From the NCBI GenBank assembly GCA_030737835.1, contig CM060847.1, forward strand, positions 3,252,484 through 3,316,483: a DNA stretch of 64,000 bases, in the 5' to 3' direction. Below, piece after piece: positions 36,401 to 48,610 of this stretch. This stretch comes from Acorus gramineus. Taxonomy: Eukaryota; Streptophyta; Magnoliopsida; Acorales; Acoraceae. A model generated the notes under the pieces. It saw only the letters and a program-made list of their open reading frames with translations, was not told the DNA's origin and did not search any database. A program made the position numbers and the translations under genes. Position 1 is the first letter of the stretch; each line of letters opens with the position of its first letter.

Positions 36401-39400
36401 GCTACTGGGATGAATATTACTTCAGAATCATGCATGGTACAACAGACTGATAAATGCACATAGGAGCCACGAGAATGTTGAACCAATACACATAAATGTG
36501 GTGGTGTGTATCTCTGTGAATGTGCTGTGCTAGCTACACATGCTATAAATAATATGATGACTAGAAGAAATATCAAAGCAAGTGCTCATATTTAATACCT
36601 GCAGTCGTAGAAACCAGTTGTTTCCACTTGGGATGATACTCGCTGAAATGACCAATAAGTCTTTGCATGATACTTTTTAACTTGGATTCCTTCTCAGATT
36701 CAGCATGAGAAAGTTCTGTCAACAACTTTTTAATTTCTGGAGTCCAGTATCGAAAGTATCCCTGCACATGAATAAAAGAACCTAAAAACAATATACAACT
36801 ACAAATGCTAGTTCACAAAACACAGAAACAATCAATATCTAGTCTTTCAATATGTCTGGCAGAGAGTTTCTGTCATCGCCTACAATAACAAACAAACATC
36901 TCATACACAAATATATTTAGGTTCTCTGTTTGAGGGAAATAAAATACATCCATCCAAATAGGAAGAATTTCTTCTCCAAACTACCGCATACAGAAATTCA
37001 ATAGGACTGCTTACATTATTAAAACTTGTTAGGATGATTTACATCAGCTGGGACACAAGACATGTCGCTTGCCAATCTAACTAGTTTAACAAACTCAGTT
37101 ATAGGTTTGAAACTTGAATCCTATCTCCTGGTAGTCAATGGTCACATATTTGTTGATTATCAAAATAAGAGTACCATATGCTCTAAAAAGGCTATCTTCA
37201 CTTAAAAAGTTATAGCTATAGGTCACCTTGTAGAACAAGCTACAGATGAACAACAACAGGATTTATAGTCAATTAGATTTCATTAGAATCTAAAAACCAT
37301 CTGCAAACTCCTGTATTTGTACAGTTGAATTCATAAGAACAGAAGCCTACAATGAGATATATGTACCAACAAGTTAAGAATTGTAATAATTGACCCCAAA
37401 ACCAGCATCTCGTCATCAACAATACATGGAATGAAAGATGACTGAAACAACTTCAATACCTTTTTGACAAAAATGACTACTTGTGCATACCTTTTTGGAG
37501 GATCGCAACTCATAATCTGAAGGAATACTTCCCCTTAAGCTCTCTGGCACTTCAAGCAGATATGATTCTTTTCCAACAGTGACATAATTAATCTGAGGAA
37601 GAATGAGGCAAAGGTGAGCTAATTATCTCGCCCAACACCTGCATTCAGAAATCCAGTATCGAGGATATATTTTTTGCTTTTGACAATATGTATCTTACTG
37701 ATGCATCTCCAAGTACTCTCTGTTGTTCCTTTAGATGCCTTGTTAAAGTAGATTCAATCTCCAAAACACTTTTACATGCAGCATCATATTCAGCATCAGC
37801 TCCTTCATGGGGAACAATATGTCCCAACTCAACAGCATCTGACCAATCAAAAGCATCCTTGAAATGCTTTAGAACTGGCTGAACGTCAGGAAGACCTTTG
37901 CCTGCATTGTGATTTTGCACCAAAATGTTGTAGATGACTGGACATATACAACAGCAAACGTTTACTGGTAAGAAAATTCAACTTACCTGGGGTTAACATA
38001 TGATGAAGTAATTTAGAATCAGTGCTATGCAATATGTTGCTGAGAGAGGAACATGCTTGGGCCATTGTTTGGCAGCCTTGAAGAGCAGTGATGAACTCTT
38101 GAAGTTGTTTCTTTCCAACATCCTCATAAAAAATTGCTTTATTGGCATTTCTCCTGGCTTCACTGCATATCATCAAACAGAAGATAAATAAAAACTGCAA
38201 TACATCTACAGGCGTTATATGCAAATGACAAATGCACATTATATGGAAACTCATACTTTTAGACAAGGTTAAATATACCTGTACTAAAAAAAAATTCTAT
38301 AATAGTGATAGGAGTCTAGCGGAGTTTTCAAACTTCAAAACTTCAAACCATGAGCCTTCAACTTCAACATTTTTTTTGTCAAACAATTTCCCATTCAAAT
38401 TCAATTTTCTTCCTGCCTTTTTGCAATCTAATGACACCTCTTTATAATTTGCAAGGCATAAAGAATATTTTAAGCAATATAAAGGTTTGAGGGAACTGCA
38501 ACATTAATAGTATTGCAAGCCTTCACGTCACCACATCTCATTTCAAAATGTCCCAATTGTATTAATTTATTTAAATGCTAATCATGCTAATATGGTCAGG
38601 GTAACATTACAGTAGAACCAAAGTAATTCAGAAATATGTACATGACATTTGCCAAGAGAGATAATACAGATGGTCCCTTGTAGTTATGAACTAATGATTT
38701 GACCAATGTGTCTGGTGGGGATTATGGATCAACCCTTCTTCATCCATGATGTCATACAACAGTGGAACGACTGGAATCCGAAGCTGTTCATATAGTAGTA
38801 GCATTATCCATTACTACATGTATCAATTATAATAATAAATAAAGGTATACAGAAACAACATTTGTAGATGCTATAAAAAAAGTATTTAATTAACTTAAAA
38901 AAACTAACTTCTCCCAAAAAAGAATAAAAATAAATAAAAATTAACAGATAAGCCAAAAATTATTAATAACTTAACTAGAGAGGTACTGGATTCAACCCAC
39001 TCGTCATAAATGTAATTCAGGGGCTCGTGATAGACAACATGGAGTGCTCGATAGAGAGCACTGTGCTATAATGTAAGCGCACAGACATGATTGCGGTTGC
39101 GGTGTCTCAAAATACCAAGATTCCTTTTATCAAGAGGGAAGAAAATAAGGATTTCTAATATTAATATTGAATGGCATCACCCTGTCCTGGTACCAGGCAT
39201 GATAAATGCGTGCACCCATTTGCTTGTGCGACGATCCCACAGTTGTGTAACAAGACTAGCAAGGGTAAAAGAAACAGGAAGAAGAGCAGAAAAGGATAGA
39301 GATGGCACTCCAATTATCCTAGGCTGATGGAGGCCCTAATCCATTGATTTCCCTCCCAATCATCCCATGCTTCCATGGGTCATCCCTGCCATTAAGCTTG

Positions 39401-42400
39401 CTGTGTGTTGATCACCCTCTTCAATGTTTATGAAGATACTTCTCTGTTAATGTTCCAGAAAATTTTATAGGTGTTCCAAGAGTTCCTCTGTATATATACT
39501 AGTAACACATATGCTTCAGCCAAAATGCACTGCTAAACTAGTATGAAACTTACTGGATACTGCATAATATAGAATGCAGGATTGAGAAAGTCTTTGTTCC
39601 ATAGCCTGTAAGCTGCTCCAACTCCGTGTTTAAAAAAAAAAGAGAGGATGCTACGAGCCTACGATAACAAGATGTTCCAACTTATATATACTGAATAAGT
39701 ATAATCATTAAAAATAAGGAAGCATACGAATGCATAAGATGGTAACATGTCTTGTAAGATGCATGCTTCCAAAGCAACTATACTTGAACATTCATGCATC
39801 ACTCATAGATCAAAGAAACATTCTAACTTGTGGAGAAGAAAACAAAAAACTTGAATTCAACTACCTGCTTGCAAAGATCCGTGCAAGCAAACGTTCCATG
39901 TCAGAAAGCCTGGACAGCTCTTTCCTAAATTGAAGTGCTGGAGTTTGAGCAGCAGCATCCTGTTGAGAAACCAAACACCATCTTGTTAACCTAGTGCTAA
40001 TAATACTAGTATGACAATTAGACAATAATACTAGAATGCCCCCCCCCCCAAAAAAAAAAGGAAAAAAAAATTGACTGGTTTGTCATCAGGGCCATGATGT
40101 GAACATTGTAGTAATTCAAATTATGATATAGGTTAGGTGCAACTTATTCAAAAAATAATATGTAATGCAAATAAAAATATATGAATTTCAGTACATGGTA
40201 CTTGGAGCCATAGTTAATGATTGTCAAAAGAGTTTGCAACCATGAGGTCTGGGTTGCTTAAACACCCCCCCCCCCCCCAATCCAACCAACCCTCAAGAAT
40301 GAAAAATTCAATTGAAAGAGGGAATTTTTTTTTTTGTTTTTAATTTTTATTTCTCGAACCAAAGGTGGTGCGACCTATTTTATTAAGATTGATAGACATG
40401 GAGGGAGGGAAGTTACTGGCAACTTTAAATGTTCATCAGACCTTAAAATAAGCTATGGCATCTTGGCGATCAATAATTGACTCCTTGTGATATAATGGCC
40501 TTGAAATCCAACCTCTAAGTAACCTTTTCCCAAATGCTGTCACACAATGATCCAGTTGTGCAAATAGAGTCCTGCATCAGAAAAGTGTGTCATGTAACAG
40601 GTCCAGAAATATAAATGAACATTGATAGATTAATCACGCAAGGCTACAATACCCTGAGGGGCCTCCATTTTTGTTGTTCTCCAAAATTTCAAGATTCTCA
40701 AGCGCGGCTGCATCAAGCGTCATATAAGTTTTTTGACAAGTGTTAATAAAGCCCGAGCAGGGCAGTGGCTCAAATTTAGCAAATCGAAGTATTGTTTCAT
40801 CCAGAAAAGCTTGTCTTAAATAATAGAGACAGCCTCCAAACGCTGAAAGAGCACTACTTCCATTTTCTCCAGAATTTACCAGCTTTAATAAAATGTCAGC
40901 CAGGCAACCTGCAGTTTCCACGCCATCAGACTCAGCCATAAGGTCATCCTTCATCTCTGCCAAGGATTGTCCATAAATTTTTTCAACCTCAGCAATTGTT
41001 TTTTCAGCATCCCAGAATTCCAAAGAAGGTATTAAATTGTTGATTAAAGGATTTCTTGTGTGTTTAATCAGAGCTCCTTCAGTCTCCGAACTTAGCACAT
41101 TAGAGGGCTTTATGATCTCAACCGGTCTTAGTTCGGACAATATTGAGCATAAGCATTGGCGCTCCATATTATCCTCAAACTGTTATAAAAAGGAAAATTA
41201 ATGTGAGGCCGTACATCCATGACGGAAATTGGCAAAAGGAAAGTACAATAACAAACATACCTGTCCAAGCAAACACCTATTGGTGGAAACATCAACCATA
41301 CAAACACCTATAATTACAACACCTTCATTTTGGTTTTCTGGGGTTTGACATCTTTCCATCACTGACATCAGGTAGGCAGAATCAGGATTTGTAGACAGCA
41401 ACTCTCCCTCAGTCAGTGTCCCCCTTGTAACTACAGCACATATTTCTCGTTTCACAACCTTTGTGAACAAAAGACATCAGCCAGATAGACAGGCACATAC
41501 TTGATTAAAAAAAATTCAAATAAAAAATACATGTAAACAGCAATATATTAGGTCAATCTAATTGATGCATGATGTTATCAAAACTTTTGACAGACCTTAT
41601 CTTTAGAACCCATCTCTTTTCGACGAAGATCTAGCTGCTCAGGTGTTTCCGTCTGCTCTATGACAAGAACACGATAACCCTGCACTACTGAACAATATTA
41701 GTGCATTACAAGGATATGAATTAAGCACAAGTCAACATTGGACAAAAGTATCATAATCTCACAACACTAAACATGGGGATAAAAATTTCAGATAATTAAC
41801 AAAACAAAAATGCAAGCTGCAGCTGACCTTTTTGGCCAATTTCTCCAAATTCAGTGAGAAATTTTTCTCTGGAAATCCACAATGTGGTTGCTCTCCCTAA
41901 AAATGCAAGCAGATCAGTCAACTGCAACATAAATACATCTGCACCAAAAAATAAATCTAAAAAAAGAAACAAATCCTTGACATGTTTATCTAAAATATTT
42001 TAATTTTCATGCTAATTATTTAGTAGTTGGAACTTTCACTTGTTAGTATAAGACAGTTATGATTTAATTGTTAAGTCAAGCTACTGTATCATAATGACAA
42101 AAATAAATTCAATAATATAAATTTACAAACTAGATACAAGAATCATGAAGCAAAAGCAGATAATATGTTTTAGATTCATCATTACCTTCATGTATTGCAA
42201 ATCAAGCTCTCTTGCCCCTACGTGTGCATCCATTTCAAACAGTTCATAAAATTTGCCCATCTGCGCCATAGTTATTGTTCAGGCCATCAACCAAGACTTT
42301 CTAATGAAATCAACAACCACCAGTTCGAGCAGATTTGTAGGAAAAAAACAGCTATACCTTGAAAAACAACACCTTGTCCATATGCTTAGACTTAAACTCC

Positions 42401-44326
42401 CACCATTGTCTCTACAAATCACAAGATGCCAAGAAGAAATTAGGCATTGGATAATAATATAAAATAGCATGCAGAATGCTAGTACAACTAGGATACAGCG
42501 TGGAAAACAATTACCTGACCTCCCGTCAAATCTTTTAAGAAATCATGAGGCAAGTAAAGAGTTCGTGGATCATAATTTACATCTCCAGGACACCGCCTAT
42601 TGGCATCCTTGCGTCTTCTATTACAATCAGAAAATACAACTTCCATTATAAATAAAAAAAACTAGGACCAAATAGGTACTTTACCAATGCTCTTTCATTC
42701 CTTTTGATTTATATATACTCCTTTCATGGAGACCAACAAATTCCATTTTCATGTGGTGGTGGTCAAGTGCGGGATCCAAGTTTAGAATTTCAGATTCCCA
42801 CCATTCAAAAGAATAATTCAAATGCAGAGAATACTCACTCTCCAAGGAATCGAAATTTCTCTGCTTCACGCCCACCGAACCGCTCAGCAGCATCTCCACT
42901 TAACGATACATCAAACCCATGCGAGGCATGCCCCCCTGCAGCAACAATTAACGTTTCACAATTACCAAAAAAAATCCAGCTAATCCATCAGGAACAACAA
43001 CATTAGGCTTCATCACTTATACAATACAAAATACGACCAAAAGAAAAAGTGGAAAAAACAGAACATTTCTCACATTCTCAAATCATGGAATGAAAACCAA
43101 AATCACATTTTCCTAACAACTTTAGATGTAGCAGAAAACCAAATAACAAAAAATAAATGGCGTAAAAAATGTTTTTCACATTAAACACTAATATCAAAAT
43201 TTTCCATCAAGATACCAACAAAACCAGTCATAACATCCCATACCGAAAAGAAAAAAAAAAATAACCCACATTTTTTTGGTGAAAAAGGAACCCCAACTTT
43301 AGTTAGAAAAGCCCCAGATGCACAAAATCACCCACAAACCCTATGCATCAGTATGGGCGGGTGGATTCAAACTCGAAACCTATGGGAGTAAACCCATGGC
43401 TTAGCCAAGGATCCAATCCCATGTGGGTTATTTATGAACAATTAAACCACAAAACCCTCATTTTCATCTGCTAAACAATACAACTTTCTAAATACATATT
43501 CAAAACCGCACATTTCTATACAAAAAAGCAGAGAAAGGGTTTCGGTTCCATCTCACTCACTATTGCTATCAATCTTATCGAAAACAACACTCTTCACAGC
43601 GCCACTCTTGGCACCACCAAACCCATCAGCCTTGGCCTTCTTGACAACTCCAGAGACCTCCGCTCCACGGCTCTTCCGTTTCTTCGACTCCAAACTCTTC
43701 CCTTTCGCCCGTCTCGACATCACCAACCCCTCCTCCTTTTCCTCTTCCTCCAATCCAATCCCTCCCAAATCTTCATCACTAGTCTCCTCCACGCCCTTGC
43801 CCCAATCTTCATCATTCTCATCGTCCTCCCCAACACCCTCATCGCTGCTCTTATCATCCTTCGCCAGCATCACACAAAACCCCGACTTCCTCCTCAACCT
43901 CCTCAACCTCCCGCCCGACCCCTCCTCCTCCGCCACCCACTCGATCCTCTCCTTCCCCAAAACCAAAGTCTCCTCCTCCGCGTCATCATACTGCACCACG
44001 TGCTTCCCCGAGGCCTCGTCAAACGACCTGACGCAGCCCTCGTACCAGCTCTCATCAAGGGGCCAGAAAACCCTAACCCTCCGCCCGACGACCTCCCCGG
44101 AGTAGGATTTGGCGGCGGAGATCGTCGGAGTGGTGGGGCCTATCACGAGGAGGGGCTTCTTCCGCTTCTCTTGCGGGGTGGATGTTTCGTTTTTCGGGCT
44201 AGGGCTAGGGTTAGGGTTCGGAGAAGGGGAGATGGAGTTCTTTCCGGGGGTGAAGAAGGAGGTGATCTGGCGCTGCTGCTTGACTGCCGGAGATCGGCCA
44301 TTGCTAAGGCGACGTGAAGACGCCAT
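33457..44326 (-). CDS. MSH6: DNA mismatch repair protein MSH6
   Basis: Partner of MSH2 in MutSalpha, which recognises base mismatches and 1-nt loops in the nucleus. Twenty-one exons with all phases closing give 1275 residues: 43561-44326, 42839-42935, 42515-42614, 42358-42411, 42186-42260, 41828-41896, 41596-41679, 41261-41458, 40653-41179, 40442-40571, 39865-39959, 37987-38162, 37699-37901, 37491-37592, 36599-36761, 35156-35448, 34940-35077, 34717-34796, 34528-34627, 34310-34439, 33457-33704. Seen: PCNA-binding QRQITSFF (18-25), Tudor-like RVRVFWPLDESWYEG (about 80-135), an acidic linker, mismatch-contacting F-Y-E (343-345), Walker A GPNMGGKST (about 1023-1031), Walker B LVALDELGRGT (about 1098-1108) and FSTHYHR. 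The Tudor-like domain separates MSH6 from plant MSH7. No damage is visible. Confidence 0.97.
34021..34041. repeat. Poly-C tract (21 C) in MSH6 intron
   Basis: The run reads as G on the MSH6 sense strand. Two more runs lie in MSH6 introns at 40039-40049 (11 C, followed by ten A) and 40265-40278 (14 C). Confidence 0.9.
38950..39090 (+). mobile_element. Possible SINE in MSH6 intron
   Basis: ACTAGAGAGGTACTGGATTCAACCCACTC resembles a tRNA-derived SINE head (the GGATTCAACCC part is like a B-box). No target duplication was found, so the call is weak. Confidence 0.25.
43310..43440 (-). mobile_element. Probable tRNA-derived SINE
   Basis: On the minus strand CTTGGCTAAGCCATGGG is followed about 35 bp later by GGTTTCGAGTTTGAATCC, a B-box-like word, then GGGTTTGTGGGTGATTTTG. 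The order and spacing fit a SINE head. It is in the first MSH6 intron, in the same direction as the gene. Confidence 0.45.
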
Positions 44327-44365
44327 TTTGTTTTTCTCTCTCTCTCTCTATCTCACTCCTTTTGG

Positions 44366-44583
44366 AAACCCTAAATTTTCGATTTTTTAAGATCAATATT
44401 AGAGAGGGAGAGAGAGAGAGAGAATGTTGTGAGTGCAACTGTCAATCCCGGTAAGACATGACGGTTGGTCGCGCTTTTTATTCTGTATGTGATATGCGAT
44501 ATTTTGGCGGGAAGATTCCTTTGAAACGGGGAGAGGGAGAGAGAGAGGGGGGGAAGCGGGAGATGATCTCGCCGAGGCGGGAA
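44366..44583 (-). promoter_or_regulatory. MSH6: MSH6 promoter: two E2F-type sites and a telo-box
   Basis: TTTTGGCGGGAA at 44502-44513 matches the E2F consensus TTTSSCGS, and GGCGGGAA at 44576-44583 is a second candidate; they lie about 175 and 250 bp before the ATG. AAACCCTAAA (44366-44375) is a telo-box 40 bp before the ATG. E2F control is expected for S-phase mismatch-repair genes; binding here is inferred. Confidence 0.65.
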
Positions 44584-44890
44584 CACTGAGATCACCGCCA
44601 GTGAGAATGATCAGTGATTCTTCGCTCCAAGAGTAAGGTCTTGAGGAACGAAGAAAGGGATACAATACGAAAGTGAGACTTATCCGCGGAGCACGTGATC
44701 TGGGCGAGAGAGTCCATTAGATCGACGGTTCACGTTCTTAAATCACCGCGGACCCTTGTTCTGGATCCGATAGGACGACGGTTTAACGGAGCCATGCCTA
44801 CATAAACTGCTAGGTAAGTCGATATTCCATTCAACATATTTTATAGTTGATGGACTTTATGTATCTCAATAGATAATATATATATATATA

Positions 44891-45331
44891 GGCGTACGAT
44901 GGGGTGCGACCGTGCGCACGGTGCACCCTTCGTGCATTCCGTAACGTCGACCGTACGATCGACGTACTCGCGATCGCACGGTCGACGTTTTTAAAAAAAA
45001 AAACAAAAAAAACGAAAAAAAAAAACGTCACCCCCTCACCCCCGTCGACCGACGACCGCGACCCTCATCGACGACGACCGTGACCCCGACTGCACGGACC
45101 GACCCCCATTGACGACGACCGCGACCCCGTCGACCCCCGTCGCCCCCGTCACCCCCGTCGACCCCCGTCGCCCCCGTCGACGACGACCGCGTTTTTTTTT
45201 TTTTTCGTTTTTTTTGTTTTTTTTTAAAAAAAAACGTCGACCGTGCGATCGCGAGAACGTCGATCGCATGGTCGACGTTACGGGGCGCACGAGGGGTGCA
45301 CCGTGCGCACGGTCGCACCCCATCGTGCGCC
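44891..45331. mobile_element. CpG-rich foldback element with about 110-bp inverted ends
   Basis: The left end begins GGCGTACGATGGGGTGCGAC and the right end, reversed, GGCGCACGATGGGGTGCGAC; pairing continues through GTGCGCACGGTGCACC and CGCGATCGCACGGTCGACG for about 110 bp to A/T runs. The core is C-rich and repeats GTCGACCCCCGTCGCCCCC-like units with many CpG. It is flanked by TATATA on both sides, so the target may be TA. No protein is encoded convincingly. The class is uncertain (MITE or foldback DNA transposon). Confidence 0.75.
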
Positions 45332-45724
45332 TATGTATATATATATAGTTAAGATTTGCAGGAGCTCACACTTGAATGCAAATACAAGAATTGCTCGGCC
45401 CAATTTAATGACATATGAGTCATCATGAGTGATGTGGATTTATGATGAGAAGATTATAATTGATTTCAGGGATTGGATTGAGTCCTCTCTCCACCTAATA
45501 AATATAGCACATATCCCATCAATTGTGTATCATAATTAAGAAACATGTATAAAAGGTGCATAAGGTCAAGAGAGAAAAACCCTATTCCATAATTGAAGAC
45601 TGAAGAACATCATCAAGCATTATCAATGGAGCCAGTTATGTTCTTATATTATTTATAATTGTGAAGATCATGAAAGTTTAAGATCTAGGACATCATAAAA
45701 TATATTAATACTTACACTTTAAAC

Positions 45725-45890
45725 TAATTCAAACTCGACCCGAATCCGCTGGTTGAGGTTTGGGTTTGGGCTTGGATTTCATCCTTCAGGTTAAGGTCGG
45801 GTTTGGGCTCGAGTTGGGTTCTGTGCACCGTGGGTTGGGATTTGACAAGCGTTCAACTCGATTGAACCCGTCCAAGTTACACCCTTGATA
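45725..45890. mobile_element. hAT-like terminal fragment
   Basis: The sequence is rich in GGTTTGGG/GGGTTCG words and ends AACCCGTCCAAGTTACACCC. Reversed, this matches the end of the hAT-type element at 62514 (AAGGGTACAACTTGGACGGG). No opposite end or target duplication was found, so it is probably a truncated relative. Confidence 0.5.
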
Positions 45891-46119
45891 TCGTGTGCAA
45901 CTACCATGATTCTGATTTCTTATTAAGCAGACAAAAGAAAATTAGGTATGGAATTCCTATTGACCTAATAAGTTGTGATTTATATATTTTTATTTTAATA
46001 ATTATTTTGCACCATGATCCTTATACAATTAATTCTAAATTATTTCAAAATCTTTATTTATTTTTTAAACATTATAAATGTTTATTTTTTATATGGCACT
46101 ATTGATTGATCGATTTAAT

Positions 46120-46640
46120 TATGGATGTAAAAGCTCAAATTTGTCACATCTTATGATCCATTTAAAATGTCATACCACTCTGGCCCATGACATTGAGCCA
46201 TAAACACAACACCATCTTAGGTTGAGCCATGATATGCTTACACCTCCATGGAAATAAGCACACCCCCTCCCACTATAAATAAGAGGGTATCCCTTTCATC
46301 AATGGGGGGACTTCTTCTTCTTCCTTCAAAAAAGAGAACCCTAGACTCAAGCTTGAAATCTCATTTTAATGGAGTTTGGACTTCACCGTCGGAGGTTTTC
46401 GCCAAAAATGAACTACGTGTGGCTTGATCCCTCAAAAAGGGTACGTGGGCAACCTGATTTACATCAGGTTCAGTTCAGACAAACATCCACCAAATCGTTA
46501 TACCGTCGTCGCCTCTTCCAACATTGTCGTCTCTTCGCGGATCTATCCAAACCAAACCAGGACCGCCCTCGAGTCCGGCCTATTCAAGGAGGAGGACATT
46601 TTCACCTCCCACAAATGGCGTCGTCTGTGGGACACATGAC
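46120..46640 (+). mobile_element. LTR-retrotransposon fossil (LTR plus primer-binding region)
   Basis: The segment looks like one long terminal repeat of a Gypsy-type (Tat/Ogre-like) element: a TATA-like ACTATAAATAAGAG near 46273, a transcribed leader, GGTACGTGGGCAACC near 46440, then a TGGCGTCGTCTGTGGG word near 46617, where this group has its tRNA primer-binding site. Almost none of the interior follows and no second LTR is seen. It is a broken, old remnant; the left boundary is approximate. Confidence 0.55.
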
Positions 46641-46774
46641 AAAAAGCCGTTTCCCTAAACAAGATATGGAAGAGATGATGAAGATGAGGAGCGGCATCGA
46701 TGGATCTAGCTTGACCGACGAGGCAATGCTGGGGGCAAGACCTTCTTCCATATCTCTAGTCATGTAAGGAAATA

Positions 46775-47175
46775 GGTTCATTTTCAGTTGCAATTAATAA
46801 TCAAATGTCCTAAAAAGAAATATATAAAAGCTAAATTCCAATCCGTTGTTTGGCATTGTTTCTTGGTCAAATGAGACACATGAATGGCATAAGACCTACT
46901 AAAATAAAAATTCTATTCACCCAGCTTTTGTAATTATGAAATTATAAAGTGATAACACATGAATTGAAATTAAAACACCTCATGTGCACCAAGGAAATCA
47001 AGAGGGTTCATTTTCAGTTGCAATTAATGAACAAATGTCTAGGAAAAAAATATAGAAGTTAAATTCCAATCCTTCATTTGTCATTGCCTCCTGGTCAAAT
47101 GAGACACATGAATGGTATAGTAGCACCTACTAAAATAAAAATTCTATTCACCCAGCTTTTATAATTATGAAAAAA
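46775..47175. repeat. Tandem duplication, period 230 bp
   Basis: GGTTCATTTTCAGTTGCAAT occurs at 46775 and 47005, and both copies share CAAATGAGACACATGAATGG and TATTCACCCAGCTTTT blocks. It follows the LTR fossil directly. Confidence 0.85.
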
Positions 47176-47179
47176 AGAC

Positions 47180-48600
47180 TTACAAGTTTCTTATAAAATG
47201 ATAACACATGGATTTAATGTATCATCAAAAATACCTACAAAAGCTCAATAGATCTTAAAAGCCAAGCAAAGAATCCATGTGTTTCATCAACCGTGCGTAC
47301 ATGAATTTTAAGGTGTCTTGGATTAAAAAATATATTCCTGTACCAAAAATACCTCCACATGTCTCTAGACTCTCTATAACCAAAAATATTCCTGAACTCA
47401 CGTATGCCCTTTCATTTTACATGTGCATTACAATATTTGTATATAAGAAGTCATTGTCTATTCAAATGAATTGCATATCAGTTATCATCTGAATTATTCT
47501 TTCCCCAAATATATATGTGGTCTTTTCCGATCAAAATATGAGTAATGAGTTTCCAATTATTCTTTCTACATCAACACTTTTTTTTTTTACAATTTTACAA
47601 AATCAATTAGCATAATGATACATCCAACCATATTTCAAACCCTTGGTGTTTTGAATTTTTAAAATTCACATGAAAACTAAAACCCTAAAAACAAAACCTT
47701 GAAATGAACCCCAACTAAAAAGAAACTCAAAAACAGAAAAACCTCAAATAAATTGGAAATCATTAAAAAAAATCCCAAATAAAAAGAAATTCCACATCTG
47801 AAACATCATCCTAGAAAATCCAAAATGGCCCCAAAAAATTGAAAACAAAACAAATAAATCAAATGAAATTGAGAAACCATAGATGAAACTTACCAAAATG
47901 GACCCCAAACTGTGACGCTCCAAAAAAACTTGCAAAGAGGTCGAGAGAAGTAGATGCCAGGACAAAGTGATAAAAACCCTTGTTAAAATTTCGATTCTAC
48001 CCGTGTTGATTTTACACTATTGGCCTTAGAAAAAACATGTGCCCATACTGAAGGAAGCTGGCGCTCTCTGGCTTTGATGTGATACTAATATTTGTTTTCG
48101 AGAGTAGTGAATGATATAATTTTTTTGAGGTTTTGAAATTGAGAGATTGTTTGTTGTTTATACATGTTGTAATTCCATTGTTAGCTTCTGTTTTAAATTG
48201 AGTTCACTTTTTGATGATTCCATTTGGGGTGTGTTTTTTAGGGGCAAGAATTTGTGGGGATTGTTTCATATCGGTTCATATAATAATTCTGTTTGGAACA
48301 ATTTGTTGGGATTATGGATCAGATTAGCTTAATAAAGATATTTGAAGGCTGTAATCATAATCGGAGTATATGATTTCTCTGATCGATGACATATATATAA
48401 TAAGTTAGACGAGTGTATGTATTCAATTAGAAAAATACAAGAAGGTATGTATTTAATTTATATGATGATTTATGAAATCAAATATATACCTTTGAAAAAA
48501 AATTGGAGATTACAAAAGTGACCACACGTTGACTGCCATAAGATTTTCATGTTTCTATTATAATTTAGATGGTAGTAACAGCTTTTGTAATGTACAGAGA
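47180..48600. other. Intergenic, AT-rich
   Basis: No gene is recognised. About 47640-47880 is A/C-rich low-complexity DNA. The last part lies downstream of the minus-strand gene that ends at 48611. Confidence 0.45.
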
Positions 48601-48610
48601 GGAGACGATT

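Noticed and set aside
43563-44105. 180-codon + frame opposite MSH6 exon 1
   Set aside because: Shadow of the GC-rich, Ser/Pro-coding MSH6 exon; no independent evidence.
45028-45323. Overlapping minus frames rich in Arg and Gly
   Set aside because: They are translations of the palindromic CpG-rich element's repeats and poly-A/T runs, not a gene.
46369-46767. 132-codon + frame
   Set aside because: It lies across the LTR remnant and leader and has no protein-family signal.
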